Assembly: GCA_036571765.1 (NCBI GenBank) | Contig: BROE01000003.1 | Span: forward strand, 13,774,143-13,838,142 | Origin: Plecoglossus altivelis | Taxonomy: Eukaryota; Chordata; Actinopteri; Osmeriformes; Plecoglossidae | Reading direction: 5' to 3' | DNA length: 64,000 nt | Part shown: in pieces, positions 39,401 to 49,903 of the stretch | Layout of the letters: every line of letters begins with the position of its first letter | How positions within the stretch are numbered: position 1 is the first letter of the stretch | The notes under the pieces: generated by a model | Seen by the model: only the letters and a program-made list of their open reading frames with translations | What the model was told of the DNA's origin: nothing | Database searches by the model: none | Translations under genes and position numbers: made by a program

Positions 39401-42400
39401 AGTGAAATTGAATCACTGAAAAGACACCTGTCTCAAATAGACTCACCGATTGTACTGTGCCACAATGATCTGTTGACTAAAAACATTATCTATGATCACA
39501 AAATGGGTGGGTAAAAACTGAAAATACTTTCAGTCAGAATGCCAACAGGCTTTCTCATTTAAGTTTGACAAAGTTTGTCAAAATATTGTTGGGCAAAGCC
39601 AGATATTCGATTATTCAGAATAATTAATGAGTTACAAAAATTCCCAATTCTATCGTTGTACTTCTTATTCAGTATTAACCAATCAACTTTAGTTTGGTTC
39701 CAATCTTTACAGTATGTTTTAGATGTTGTTAAGAGTCTCCATTTCCATAACATGTGAACTAAATAGTTGAAACGTCTACCAAAAAGTATTTTTGGTAAAG
39801 TTATTTGCATTTCACAGTTTTTTTACCTTCAGTCTTTATAAAATTTTGCTCTCATAATTTGTTTTGGTTTGGACACTGAGGATGAATTAAGAAGTTTTTA
39901 TTATTTAGTCATGTTGGGAGTTAATATGCCATTCTAAATAACAAATGCTATAAATCTCTCACTCTATTTTCTTTCTCCTCTTTCAGACGTTGTGAGATTC
40001 ATTGACTATGAGTATGCAGATTATAACTATCAGGCTTTTGACATAGGGAATCACTTCAATGAATTTGCTGGTAAGTTTGCATTCTCCATCATCATCCATG
40101 TACTGATTCTTCCCCGAAGTTCGTTACAAAATTATGGGTTTCAAAAAGTCTGTTGTATTGTTGAACAGAACTCCCATGAGCCTCAAACATTGATACAAAG
40201 ACATTGAACATTGATGCATGAACATGGATGTTTACGGTGCTTTTGTCTGGTCATTTCAGGTGTCAAAAATGTTGACTACAGCCTGTACCCCAGCTGGGAC
40301 CTACAGAGAGGCTGGTTGGCTTCGTACCTGGAGAGTTATAAACACAACACACAACAGAATGTTACAGTTACAGAGACAGAAGTTACTGAGCTCTATATTC
40401 AAGTCTGCAAGTTCTCATTAGTAAGTGTTAGCAATACAAAACACCACAGAAATGCCAATCAAAGGAGTGACAACATGACATCCGTTTTCTTTGCATTGTG
40501 CTACATGAAAACAATGTGTGGATTTGTTTCTTTAAAGATGTAGGGAAAATAGGCACAGATGTTTAAAGTAGTCTGTGTTGTTTTCCAGAAGCCAAGTTGT
40601 AACACTGAACACAGCACACTGCCAATGTGACCCTTGTTGTCTAAAGAAATAAGCACCAATCCTAACCATTGTATGACCTACATGTCTTTGCTTTATGTAA
40701 GACTCCATTAAGGTTCATAGGAAACAAAATATTTGGCCAAATGATTTTTCTAATCACAACAAAATTTCAAGTGGTGCTGGACTAGACACATGGTGCTTTT
40801 CATAACTCACTATAACATAGCAAGTTTGGCTGGTGAGTGTGTCTCTGAAGATGAGTTTTCAGTCCAAATCTGGCTTTAAATGGGAGGATATCTCATAATT
40901 AATTGAGAAATGATCTGTGAAGTTATATTTAAAATAAAACACATTTCAGGATGTAATGAATCTCAATATTGACTTAATTATTTGACAGTTTTTTCCATAA
41001 TTTACACAACCCAGCTCAAGATAAAAGATGAGTGTGTTGATGAACTTCATTGTGACACTCTTCGGGAAACTTTAGCCACTGCAGCATCACTGAGCAGTGG
41101 CTAACTGCCAATGTTTGCTAAAGCGAAACTGTCGCTGATTTTAAACCCAGACAGAGTGAGCCAAGGCACATTAGGGTCCTCTAAAGCTCCCTAGGGGACT
41201 GTTGCTAGAACTGACGATCCATGAGTGCATGATCTGTGATGTCATCCAAATCTCCCAGCATGCCCAGTGGCTGGTTTCCTGAACGACTCCCTGTCATTTG
41301 AGTCTCTGTTTAGAGTTAGGCTAATGGCATTGTAATGGAAGGGGAGTTATTAATCATGATAGAACTGCGCTCAATCTCCTTCTATAAGCAGAAAAAGAGC
41401 GAAATAAATTATAGCCCAAAACGTGCCAGGAATTCTTTTCTTTTGGGGGGAACCACACACTGTTCCAGTGTTTCATTCCACCATTTATTTGATTATCAAA
41501 TAAAAATGTGATTATATCACTGGGCCATAGAACAGAGGTCTGTCTGGAACTCATTAGGTTGTTATTAGGGTTACTACTAGAAAGATTTACAATTAGGGCA
41601 GATAACAACACAAAGTTTTAACAGCATTGAAGGACCTAAGAGTACAGTAATGTTACAAGGAGACTTGTATTTTCTAAACCGTACTTTTTGTGATTGACAT
41701 GCAATATTTCCAACTTTGAAGTAAAGGAACATGGGGAAATATAATACAGGAATTATTATAAAATATATAGTACTGGTAGACAGTGCAATGTATTTGCTGA
41801 ATATTGTGAGATTTGCATTGGAACTCTGTGGTTAAGTAAGTCCAATAAATGCTACTGAATGTGTCATGTGTCTGAACACACAATGTCATTTGAAGTAACA
41901 TTGTCTGAGTAACATAAGGACTGTCTAGAGGCTACAGTAGATGTCATGAACATCCTTTGCTTTGGAAAAATACATTTATTTTCTTCACATTCGTTTCTTT
42001 CTCCTATTTTAAAGGCTTCCAACTTCCTTTGGGGTCTCTGGGCAATCTTGCAGGCCAGGTACTCATCAATTGACTTTGATTTCCAAGGGTAAGTGACTTG
42101 TTTATTGAGGTAGTCTCAGGCTACGTTTAACACTCTTCAAAGGAGTAAAGGTTTGTAACAAAAACAGGTTCATATATCATCAAATAGGTTATAATGCCAC
42201 ACTATTTGACAATACTACATCCAGTTTCCAGTTTACACAATTAAGAAATTCAGAATTCGTCACCACCTTAGAGCTAAAAGGTTAGGGATCACAATGCCTC
42301 CTGAAAGTTTGACTTGATCCTTTTCTCCCTTCCCCCAATGAGCCCCTTTCCAGCCCTTCCAGCCACAGTTGTGATAGTGATACTAATCACTATTGACACA

Positions 42401-44827
42401 CGGTACCCTCCCCTCTGTGTGGCTTTTCTACCCACTCTGTGAATCAGCAACAGGGCCTCACCATATGTCTATCTGAACCTTCAGGAAATAGGATCCAGCG
42501 GGCGAGGTAGAAACAGAGGTTGTATTGTTCCAGTCTCATTGGTCCTCCCTCCATACCTCTCATCCCCTGACTTCGCCACATGTGCCTGTTAGCTGTCTGC
42601 CCCACTAAGCCCCAGGCTGAAGTTGTCCCAAAGTGCACAGCCAGGGTCAAGTTACCTTCCTTTAAAAACAGGGGTTGACCAGAAATAAGTAGGTGCAGAG
42701 CAACAATGACTTAAGCGTGCCATAGCATAGTGTTTCATAGTGCTGTCCCCATAGAGCTCTTTTAAAAACAGTAGGTGTAACGTGGGTCAACATTCTTTGT
42801 CCTGGAACATATTTTAACACGTTATGTACGTATCTTGGCTTTGACCGACCTACAAGTAATCAGTCTCATGTTTACAGAGAAGCATCAGGCAAGGAAAGTG
42901 TAGTGAACCTTAAGGCATGGAAGAGTCTACTGCATCTCCCCAGGCCTGTTTCCTTCCAACTTTATCCCTTAGAGCCAAATCTTTTCTGACTTATATAAAC
43001 AAGTGGCAGACTACGCCTAGGCTTTATCCCTAACCAAAACCATATGTACATGTGACAATAGGGACCCAAGAAGGGACAACCGCATCCCTACTCTTCATTC
43101 CATCTCCCTCCTCACCATTGTAATATTTGCTTGATTTATTTGGTGTTACTCATGTTTTGAAAGCGTCTGCAAATCAGAGGTTACGTTTGTGGACGCTCGG
43201 GTCAATCAGTGTTTATAATGTAGTTCCAAAGCCAATGTGACTAAGACATTGTTATGAAAAAATTATAGTGGGGCCCAAAATTGCGGGCGGAAGGGGGGGG
43301 GGGCGCTGGTGAACAAAAGCCCATTGTAAAATTGCTTACAGTAGCTGCTTCTTAACTTTTCATGCTTCTCTTTTTTTTGAAAAAAAATGTAAACATCTGA
43401 ATTTCATTGCAAATAAGGATTAAGGTTTAAGCACACCACTTCCTTGAGTCTGTTACAAAGACATTGGCTGTGAAAAAGATATTGCACTGCTTGCAGTTCA
43501 TGCATTTTTACAATATTAAACTGGTACACCATTATAGCTTAGTGTCAGAAGTATTATATGCCATTAGATAAAGCTTAATGCTTTTGCATTTAAACAGGAC
43601 ATCTAACATTTTTGGAAGACAAAATTCTATTGAACATCTTTCTCCATTTGGAAGGGCTAATAGTGATTTTCAGAGACAGACAGACAGACAGACTGACTGA
43701 CTGACTGACTGACTGATGGACGGATGGTTGGTGGTGAGATATTTGTTCTCCTCACGCTGCCTACTAGTACGTACACCAGAAGACTGCTGATTGAAGGACA
43801 AAGTTCAGCAATACTTTCATTTTATTTTCCTTTGAAATGTCTCAAGAAATCATTCTTGTTTAAAAGATGAATGTTACATAACAGCAAACCTTGATATCAG
43901 AAAGACTAGTTTACAAAAGCAATTATTGTCTGCTATTTCCTGACCATATACAATATACTGTTCAACAATATCCCGTGAACATTCACAACTCAGATTAATT
44001 TCCAATCACCACTCAATTCTTACAGCTTGATCATTTAATTGTTACGGCTGAAGGTAGCTACAAGAGGATATGTATAATGTCATTACAGACCAATCAGAAA
44101 CATGATAAAAGGTTACATCAAAATCAATGTTAATATGTTCGTCAAATTCCTGACTCTTTCAATTAGTTTCCCCATATCTGTTTAGTTCGTTTTCTGAAAT
44201 GTATATTCATTCTTTGTTGTCAAGCCAGCCGCTTTCAGCAAGCAGAGTCTACCTCTTTCAGTTCAGTGTTTCTGACACCCTGCTTTCATGATAAACACAT
44301 CTTACCTCAACTAAAATTCAATGATTCCACCTCATTCAGTGACTCCTCCATGGCGTTGCTTATTCCATTTACTAGCATTTTGTACCCATCATTTCCGAAT
44401 GGATCTCTTAGAGATAATTCAAGGAAGTGCTTTTTAAAAATATCCTTGAATCAAGATGTAGTTTCAATAGCTTTATCCCTGATTTCCTTATTGGGCATTA
44501 AACAGAAATGCAGTTATGTTATGTCAATAACTACTTATGTGTAGGGCACAGTCTTCATGTGTGAAAAACCTTAAAAGCCATTGCTTGTAATACTATGAAT
44601 TTAAGATTTAAATTCAGTTATCCAATGTTTTCACTAAAAATACTTTTTGTATGACATAACTGTAGGAAATCTGTCTGCTTTATCTGCTTGACAATCTAAT
44701 AGTTTTCCAATAAACACTGGATGAGATATATTTATTATTTTCTTTATGACATAGGTATGCCAAGGCCCGATTCAACTTCTACTTTGAGAAGAAGGAGGAG
44801 TACTTTCAATTGACATTCAAGAACTGA
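33347..44827 (+). CDS. ethanolamine kinase family gene, likely third (sox6-linked) ohnologue
   Basis: Coding exons: 33347-33484, 35074-35336, 36333-36467, 39358-39506, 39987-40070, 40260-40420, 42015-42088, 44755-44827. Phases join perfectly to give 358 residues, the usual ETNK size. The enzyme phosphorylates ethanolamine with ATP, the first step of the cytosolic CDP-ethanolamine (Kennedy) route to phosphatidylethanolamine. Visible hallmarks are the nucleotide loop FTEGITNQL (48-56), VLVRVYG, the Brenner motif CHNDLLTKN with likely catalytic D216 and N221, and the choline-kinase motif FIDYEYADYNYQAFD with metal-binding D235. The N-terminal VLELLKRIRPEW matches the ETNK helix. AYNYQAFD-type spelling of the last motif is closer to ETNK2 than ETNK1, but other parts are divergent, including the C-terminus FQLTFKN. 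The start at 33347 has an ACCATG context and an in-frame stop at 33338. Symbol withheld because it seems to be neither etnk1 nor etnk2. Confidence 0.9.
33485..35073 (+). other. etnk-like intron 1 (GC-AG)
   Basis: It starts GCAAGT and ends TTTCAG. AT-rich, with no other gene recognised. Confidence 0.75.
35074..35336 (+). CDS. etnk-like exon 2: nucleotide-binding N-lobe
   Basis: The acceptor TTTCAG ends at 35073. It encodes VFTEGITNQLMGCFVDSL, AVLVRVYGKRTELYVDRD, FKLLHAHNCGPQIYCSF and FENGICYEFVIGTVLDD, all recognisable ETNK blocks. The donor CAG|GTCCAA is weak at positions +3 to +6 but is fixed by phase and by family alignment (AIYR-LIA). Confidence 0.92.
36333..36467 (+). CDS. etnk-like exon 3
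   Basis: The acceptor CCTTAG ends at 36332 and the donor GTAAGC starts at 36468. It encodes RLIASEMGKIHSIKPDW through FLKLVQNTKSEGREG. LIA-x-x-M-x-KIHSI is a conserved ETNK motif. Confidence 0.92.
36468..39357 (+). other. etnk-like intron 3
   Basis: A 2.9-kb intron with a tRNA-derived repeat fragment at about 39092-39160. No other feature is supported. Confidence 0.7.
39092..39160 (-). mobile_element. tRNA-derived SINE fragment
   Basis: On the minus strand, AAGTTCAAATCCCT fits the RNA polymerase III B box (GGTTCAAATCC). It lies about 40 bases after an A-box-like GCTATGGTATAGGAC, the layout of a fish tRNA-derived SINE head. The tRNA stems are not clean, so a functional tRNA is unlikely. No poly(A) or 3' tail family was identified. 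Confidence 0.45.
39358..39506 (+). CDS. etnk-like exon 4: catalytic loop
   Basis: The acceptor TTTCAG ends at 39357 and the donor GTGGGT starts at 39507. It encodes FTIQQDVPSIEQLSSEIESL then SPIVLCHNDLLTKNIIYD, containing the catalytic HND-x4-N signature of choline/ethanolamine kinases. Confidence 0.95.
39987..40070 (+). CDS. etnk-like exon 5: choline-kinase motif
   Basis: The acceptor TTTCAG ends at 39986 and the donor GTAAGT starts at 40071. It encodes DVVRFIDYEYADYNYQAFD then IGNHFNEFA, the metal-binding IDYE motif and the conserved block after it. Confidence 0.95.
40260..40420 (+). CDS. etnk-like exon 6
   Basis: The acceptor TTTCAG ends at 40259 and the donor GTAAGT starts at 40421. It encodes GVKNVDYSLYPSWDLQRGWL, the variable stretch SYKHNTQQNVTVTETEV, and then TELYIQVCKFSL. 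Confidence 0.94.
42015..42088 (+). CDS. etnk-like exon 7
   Basis: The acceptor TTTAAAG ends at 42014 and the donor GTAAGT starts at 42089. It encodes ASNFLWGLWAILQARYSSID then FDFQG, matching the family's FFWGLWALIQ...S-I-DFDF block. Confidence 0.94.
42089..44754 (+). other. etnk-like intron 7
   Basis: A 2.7-kb intron. It holds an 11-base G run at 43293-43303 and a GACA/GACT tetranucleotide repeat at 43674-43718. No gene is recognised. Confidence 0.7.
43674..43718. repeat. (GACA)n-(GACT)n compound microsatellite
   Basis: GACAGACAGACA passes into GACTGACTGACT and ends at GATGGACGGATGG. Confidence 0.9.
44755..44827 (+). CDS. etnk-like terminal coding exon
   Basis: The acceptor ACATAG ends at 44754 and the stop TGA is at 44825-44827. 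It encodes YAKARFNFYFEKKEEYFQLT then FKN. The RFN-x-YF core is conserved, but the tail differs from both ETNK1 and ETNK2. Confidence 0.93.
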
Positions 44828-45430
44828 GTGCTGCTATCAGAAAATGAAAGCGGATTCTAAATAATGGATCAAAGTGAAAGATAAGTTATATTCTTAGTTA
44901 TTATCTGATTGTAATTATACAAGTCTTCAAGTATTTGTTAATGATGAGTGCAATACTTGTTTTGTCATTAACTCATAGTCTATACAGGGTGTGTTAGTAG
45001 ATTAACAGCAATTTATGTTATCATTGGATTATATCATATCATCTCTTCCCTGGAGAGACAATGTTGTTTGCGTAATCTTATGTACAGTGTGGTAGAAAAA
45101 CTGTAATGTTCCCTTCAAATTACTTTCAAGTGTTGAATCAATGCTTTTTTGTGCATAACTATAGAAGTCTCCTTTTATTTAAATGTTAAAGGACTATTGT
45201 TGCAAAGAAAATAAAAAATGACTTTAATATGTACAATACATGTAATATATGAACAAATATAGCAAATAAGCATGTTAGGTGGTGTAAAATATGATATCTG
45301 ATATTCTACAACCAGCTTTATACTCTCTATGGTTAAAATAAAGTTGTAACTGAAATGTAATCTGAAGAAAAACAACGGAGAATAAAATCTTGTCATACAA
45401 TTTGTGTGGCTTTCAATAAAAGATTCATCA
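44828..45430 (+). other. etnk-like 3' UTR with several poly(A) signals
   Basis: AATAAA-type signals occur near 45209, at 45337-45342, near 45380 and near 45414. Alternative 3' ends are likely. The UTR is strongly AT-rich. Confidence 0.55.
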
Positions 45431-45735
45431 AAGGTCAGAATCATTGATGCGTTGAAAAGAGGGAAACCTTTTTTCCTTATATGGAGAAGAGGTAGACCTT
45501 TAAGTCATGTGTGTTTTCACCAAATTCACTCAACAAGGCACACTGTTTTGAGGGCTGGAAAGCGAAATCAGATGTGGGCATAAGGCTGAAAAATGTGGTC
45601 CTCAATGGACCAGAACTCTTGTTTAAACCATCCTGTGACCAACCCTTCATATGAAGGAGGGGCCAAAAAAATCTGTTCAGTCTACTACTTGAAAGCTATC
45701 TAAACCAAGGCATGTAAAAGAAAAGATAGGGGGTT

Positions 45736-45738
<3 letters not shown>

Positions 45739-45800
<62 letters not shown>
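45739..45800. repeat. (TA)n-(GA)n microsatellite left of gap
   Basis: A TA run followed by a GA run, which continues straight into the N gap. Confidence 0.9.
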
Positions 45801-45985
45801 NNNNNNNNNNNNNNNNNNNNNNNNNNNNNNNNNNNNNNNNNNNNNNNNNNNNNNNNNNNNNNNNNNNNNNNNNNNNNNNNNNNNNNNNNNNNNNNNNNNN
45901 NNNNNNNNNNNNNNNNNNNNNNNNNNNNNNNNNNNNNNNNNNNNNNNNNNNNNNNNNNNNNNNNNNNNNNNNNNNNNNNNNNNNN
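45801..45985. other. assembly gap (N run)
   Basis: 185 undetermined bases between dinucleotide repeats. The gap probably reflects repeat collapse. Confidence 0.99.
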
Positions 45986-46017
45986 AGCAGGATAAGGGAG
46001 GTATAGGTGGTGTGCCC

Positions 46018-46030
46018 TGTTTGTGCGTGT

Positions 46031-46106
<76 letters not shown>

Positions 46107-46143
46107 TATCTCTATCTATATATATATATAGAGAGAGAGAGAG
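46018..46143. repeat. (TG)n-(GA)n-(TA)n-(GA)n compound microsatellite
   Basis: TG, GA, a GATAGATATCTCTATC palindrome, TA and GA blocks in turn. Confidence 0.9.
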
Positions 46144-48934
46144 ACAACCCCCGAAATTGACCACCAAACATGACAAGATGCCTGACGTTCATCTAATTTG
46201 GAAGATCTTAAATTCAAGTGGATTTGTGATTGAACTTTGATAGAGCTCCTATGCACTTCACAGCATCGTTTAAACCTTTTTGTACACATTTTGGCTTTAA
46301 ATCGAGAAAACAGACTTAAAAAGTAGAAGTTGTGCAAGTTAAAAGGTAAAGAAAACAGACATTTACATGTTTTCTATGAAGACAGATCACTTTTAAAGTC
46401 TCTATCAAAAGTGTATGAGTCCTGTTTGTTTGTCAGCTGTCATTTTCACTTATGATAGCACCTAAACATCTGATGTTATTAATGCAAATGCTGTGAATCG
46501 CTTGAACTAAACTACACGTGTTCAAGTTATGATTATAAAGATCTCACATCGGAGAATGTGCATGAAGAACACATGACTTTGAATGACTGCCATTACATTC
46601 AACATTTTTGAATCCTTTGCTGAATAAAATCAGAATGCAAAGCTGATTTTCATTGCTTAAATGCTTATTGATGGAGGGACGATTGTCTTTGTGTAGAGGT
46701 CATGTAGGAATGCGAGTGACTAAAACAGTTCTGTTCTTTACAAATGTTCCCCACTGTTTCTCGGTGCAGCTCTTTTGATCAAGGCTGTGAAACAATCCAA
46801 CAAGCTTTCAAAAAGCATTATTCGTTAAACCTAATATATTTAATTAGAAGGACTGAACACTTAAAGAGACCAAGGACATACATTTAAATAGGAAACATAG
46901 ACCTTTTGTCCAACAACCATTTTTCTTTGAATGTGCTGTAAATTTCATTCTATTCTATTTTGATGACATCAAAAGGAAAAACTGTTTCGGAAAGGTTGAA
47001 ATTAAGGTATCTCCAAACTGTCTTTTACAAAGGCAATGTTTTGTTCATTTCTATCTGATTGGGTGGCAAACATTTAGCTTTCAGTTACTGTTGAAGGCCA
47101 TTACATGGGTGACCACAGGAATTGTATAAATTTCCAGCCTAAATTCACTGAACTTTAAATGCATTCAGCAAGTGAGTCATCAGAACACCAACTTATGTCC
47201 CTTTACACTCATTTTAGTGAGACAGCTGTGAGGTGTCAATAGGTTGTAGCTACAGCACTTTATAATGAATTGTGAATGCTGAATGACCTGCTATAGGTCA
47301 TTGCGCCTGTCTAGTTTTATCTTCATCTTATCCAGACATATTTGCTGCCCTAGGTCTCCCTGCCCCTCCATTGTTTCCTGTTTCCCTTGGTCTGTCTATC
47401 AGTTGGGTGTGACTATAACGTTCCAGTCCTTCTTACCTTGTCTCTCTTCCCTGGTACCTGGCTCTCTACACACCTGTGTCTCTTAACAATCACTCAGCTA
47501 TTGCCAGTCACCATGTCCCAATCCTCTGTGCACATATATGCAAGCTTTGTCAGTTCATCTGTCTGTTTTGTTATGTCCTACATGAGTACCTTATTCCTGT
47601 CTGCACTACCTTGATTTGAATCAATCCAACTTCTATGATCATGTTTCTGCCTTCTATGATTCTCCTGCATTTGGTTCCATCTGTTGAGCTACTCCTGACA
47701 CGAATCTCTAGAGTGCAATAGATATCATTGCAATAAAACCACAAGCTTTAAGTTATGGATCATGTCTCTGAATATGCTTGGCTCTTATGGTTGCATTCCA
47801 GAGAATGACTGTCAGACTGGCTGCATGGACAAATTGTACTGTGACATGATTAGCATGCTTTAATGTAAGGGGTTCTTACATGCAGATATTAAAAATGACC
47901 GTCCAATGTTTAGTGTATAAAGGCTGCTTACCCTTTGAACTGACTCAGATTGCGTCTTTAATACATTTAATATGTAACACGTTTTCTTCTGTGATATTTT
48001 CCTGTTTTTCCAAATGTACTGTAAAGAGTCTCCATGGATAAATCATAATATCTCCATTTAGATTTGACAGCCATTTTGAGTGCCACTAGAAACCTGTTTA
48101 ACCTATGTTATTACCTCTTTTGTAACTTAATGGATGGTTCTTGGTGGTTCTCCACCCATGGATTAAAAACAAAGAAACTCTAATGAGACACCATTGGCTA
48201 GTAGTTAAAGGAGCATGATCACTTCACTAACCCCACACGTTTAATGACTGCTGGAGTCTCCCTCATCAGACACCAGCCTACCTTTGATGCTTACTGAGAA
48301 AAGAAGAGCCCCTCCAACATGTCTGAAGACTCTGCCTTTGTAATAAGGATTTACAATTCCCTTGATCTAAAGCTAAACTGGTGTGGATTTTTTGTGTTGA
48401 ACATGGTTTGAAATAAAAACTTGAACAGTGCCTTGAGGGCCCCATCATAAGAGGTTTTCACAGGAAGATCATCCAGGACCAGTCTGTGTTCTCATGTACT
48501 GCTCTGTTACTTCAAAACAAGAAATGTAAATTCAAAGAACCATGCTGCAATTAATGTCAGTTGAAAAGACTGAACATCTTCCTTGATAGAGCATGAGTGA
48601 TGGAACAGAATAAAACACATTTCATCTAGCCAGTCGTTTTTTTACCGGTGGCTGTTCATGACCTCCCCAGTTTGCGTATCTACAACAAAAGGAACCTTAT
48701 TTCCTAATTCTTAGGCAGGTTTCATACGTAAAGTTAAAGGAAACTTTTATACACCAATCTGAAGGTGGAATTATCAGTCAACTCTATTCCTGGCTGGTCT
48801 CAAACAGTGGCACGTATGAAGACGAATTATGCACCTTTATGATAGTACCAACAGGAAAATACAAACACAGCACTGAAGAGCTACACAATCATTTTCAAGT
48901 TGAATACAGAACAAAACCCCTGACCTTATTCCCC

Positions 48935-48970
48935 ACATACACACACACACACACACACACGCTCACACAC
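48935..48970. repeat. (CA)n microsatellite
   Basis: A pure CA run with short imperfect flanks. Confidence 0.85.
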
Positions 48971-49897
48971 TGACAGGCATAGATACGCACATATACTCAC
49001 AAATGCTCTGACATACACATACCAAGATAGACAATGAAATGTACATCTGCATTCTTAGATAATCCTGTTTTATTTGTAGATCGTAAATGGTAAACTACAA
49101 ATCATGTGGAAAGGTAAACATAAATTATTCACTTATTTAACTAGATTAAATGGCGCTGGCACAGGTTTGGTTTCATCCACGGCTCCCAGGAGCCATACAC
49201 ACAAGTATGTACACACTCTCACAGTATGACAAACTTCCCAACGCCCCTTGAAGAGTGACACTGCAGATGATTTGGGAATGACAATGAGATTTATTATGTG
49301 GCTGCATGTGGCGTATGAGTTTTGCGTCTCCAATTAAAGCAGAGACTGGATAGAGCAAGCACCGGCGCCGGCGACACACCACAGCACAGTGAGAATGTGT
49401 GGTGTTACCTCACACAAACACACACATGCATCCAACTATACACACACAGCCAGTCACTGACTAGAAGATGGAGAAATGGAGCTATAAAACACAGTTTCTG
49501 TAATTAGCCACCCAAAATATGTAATCATACATGACTTTTTACGTTTTGAAAATGGAGGTTCAATGGTTCGAGCAGTTCACTTTTGCAGATGGACAGAATT
49601 GAACACATTATTGCTTTCTTTTCTTTTTCTGTAAAGCAAGGTTTCTAATTGTTAACATGGTTATAGCTACACGGCAAAGACATTTCATTAATTTGTCTTC
49701 TTGTGGTCCAGAAAAACATGAATCTGAAGGAACATTTCCCCAGGTAGATCACAGACAGGTCGGCATGTGTTCTGGTGTTGGCGCATTTTCAGAATCAAAA
49801 GGTGAAAATGGGCCATCCAAAACAGAACTGCATGAATGAACCAAGTTTTGAGTTGAGTCAATAACAAAAACAGCACATTTTTAAGGAAATCTCAGTC

Positions 49898-49903
49898 TTT
49901 ATT
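49898..49903 (-). terminator. sox6: candidate sox6 poly(A) signal
   Basis: TTTATT on the + strand, AATAAA on the minus strand. It lies about 2.5 kb after the stop, and no gene lies between. Confidence 0.45.

Larger units (their letters stand above)
45431..49890. other. etnk-sox6 tail-to-tail intergenic DNA
   Basis: No coding exon or RNA gene is recognised. It contains an assembly gap embedded in dinucleotide repeats (45739-46143) and a CA microsatellite at about 48935-48970. Confidence 0.6.

Noticed and set aside
43674..43718. CRISPR-like regular array
   Set aside because: It is a simple GACA/GACT tetranucleotide repeat without spacers, in a vertebrate intron.
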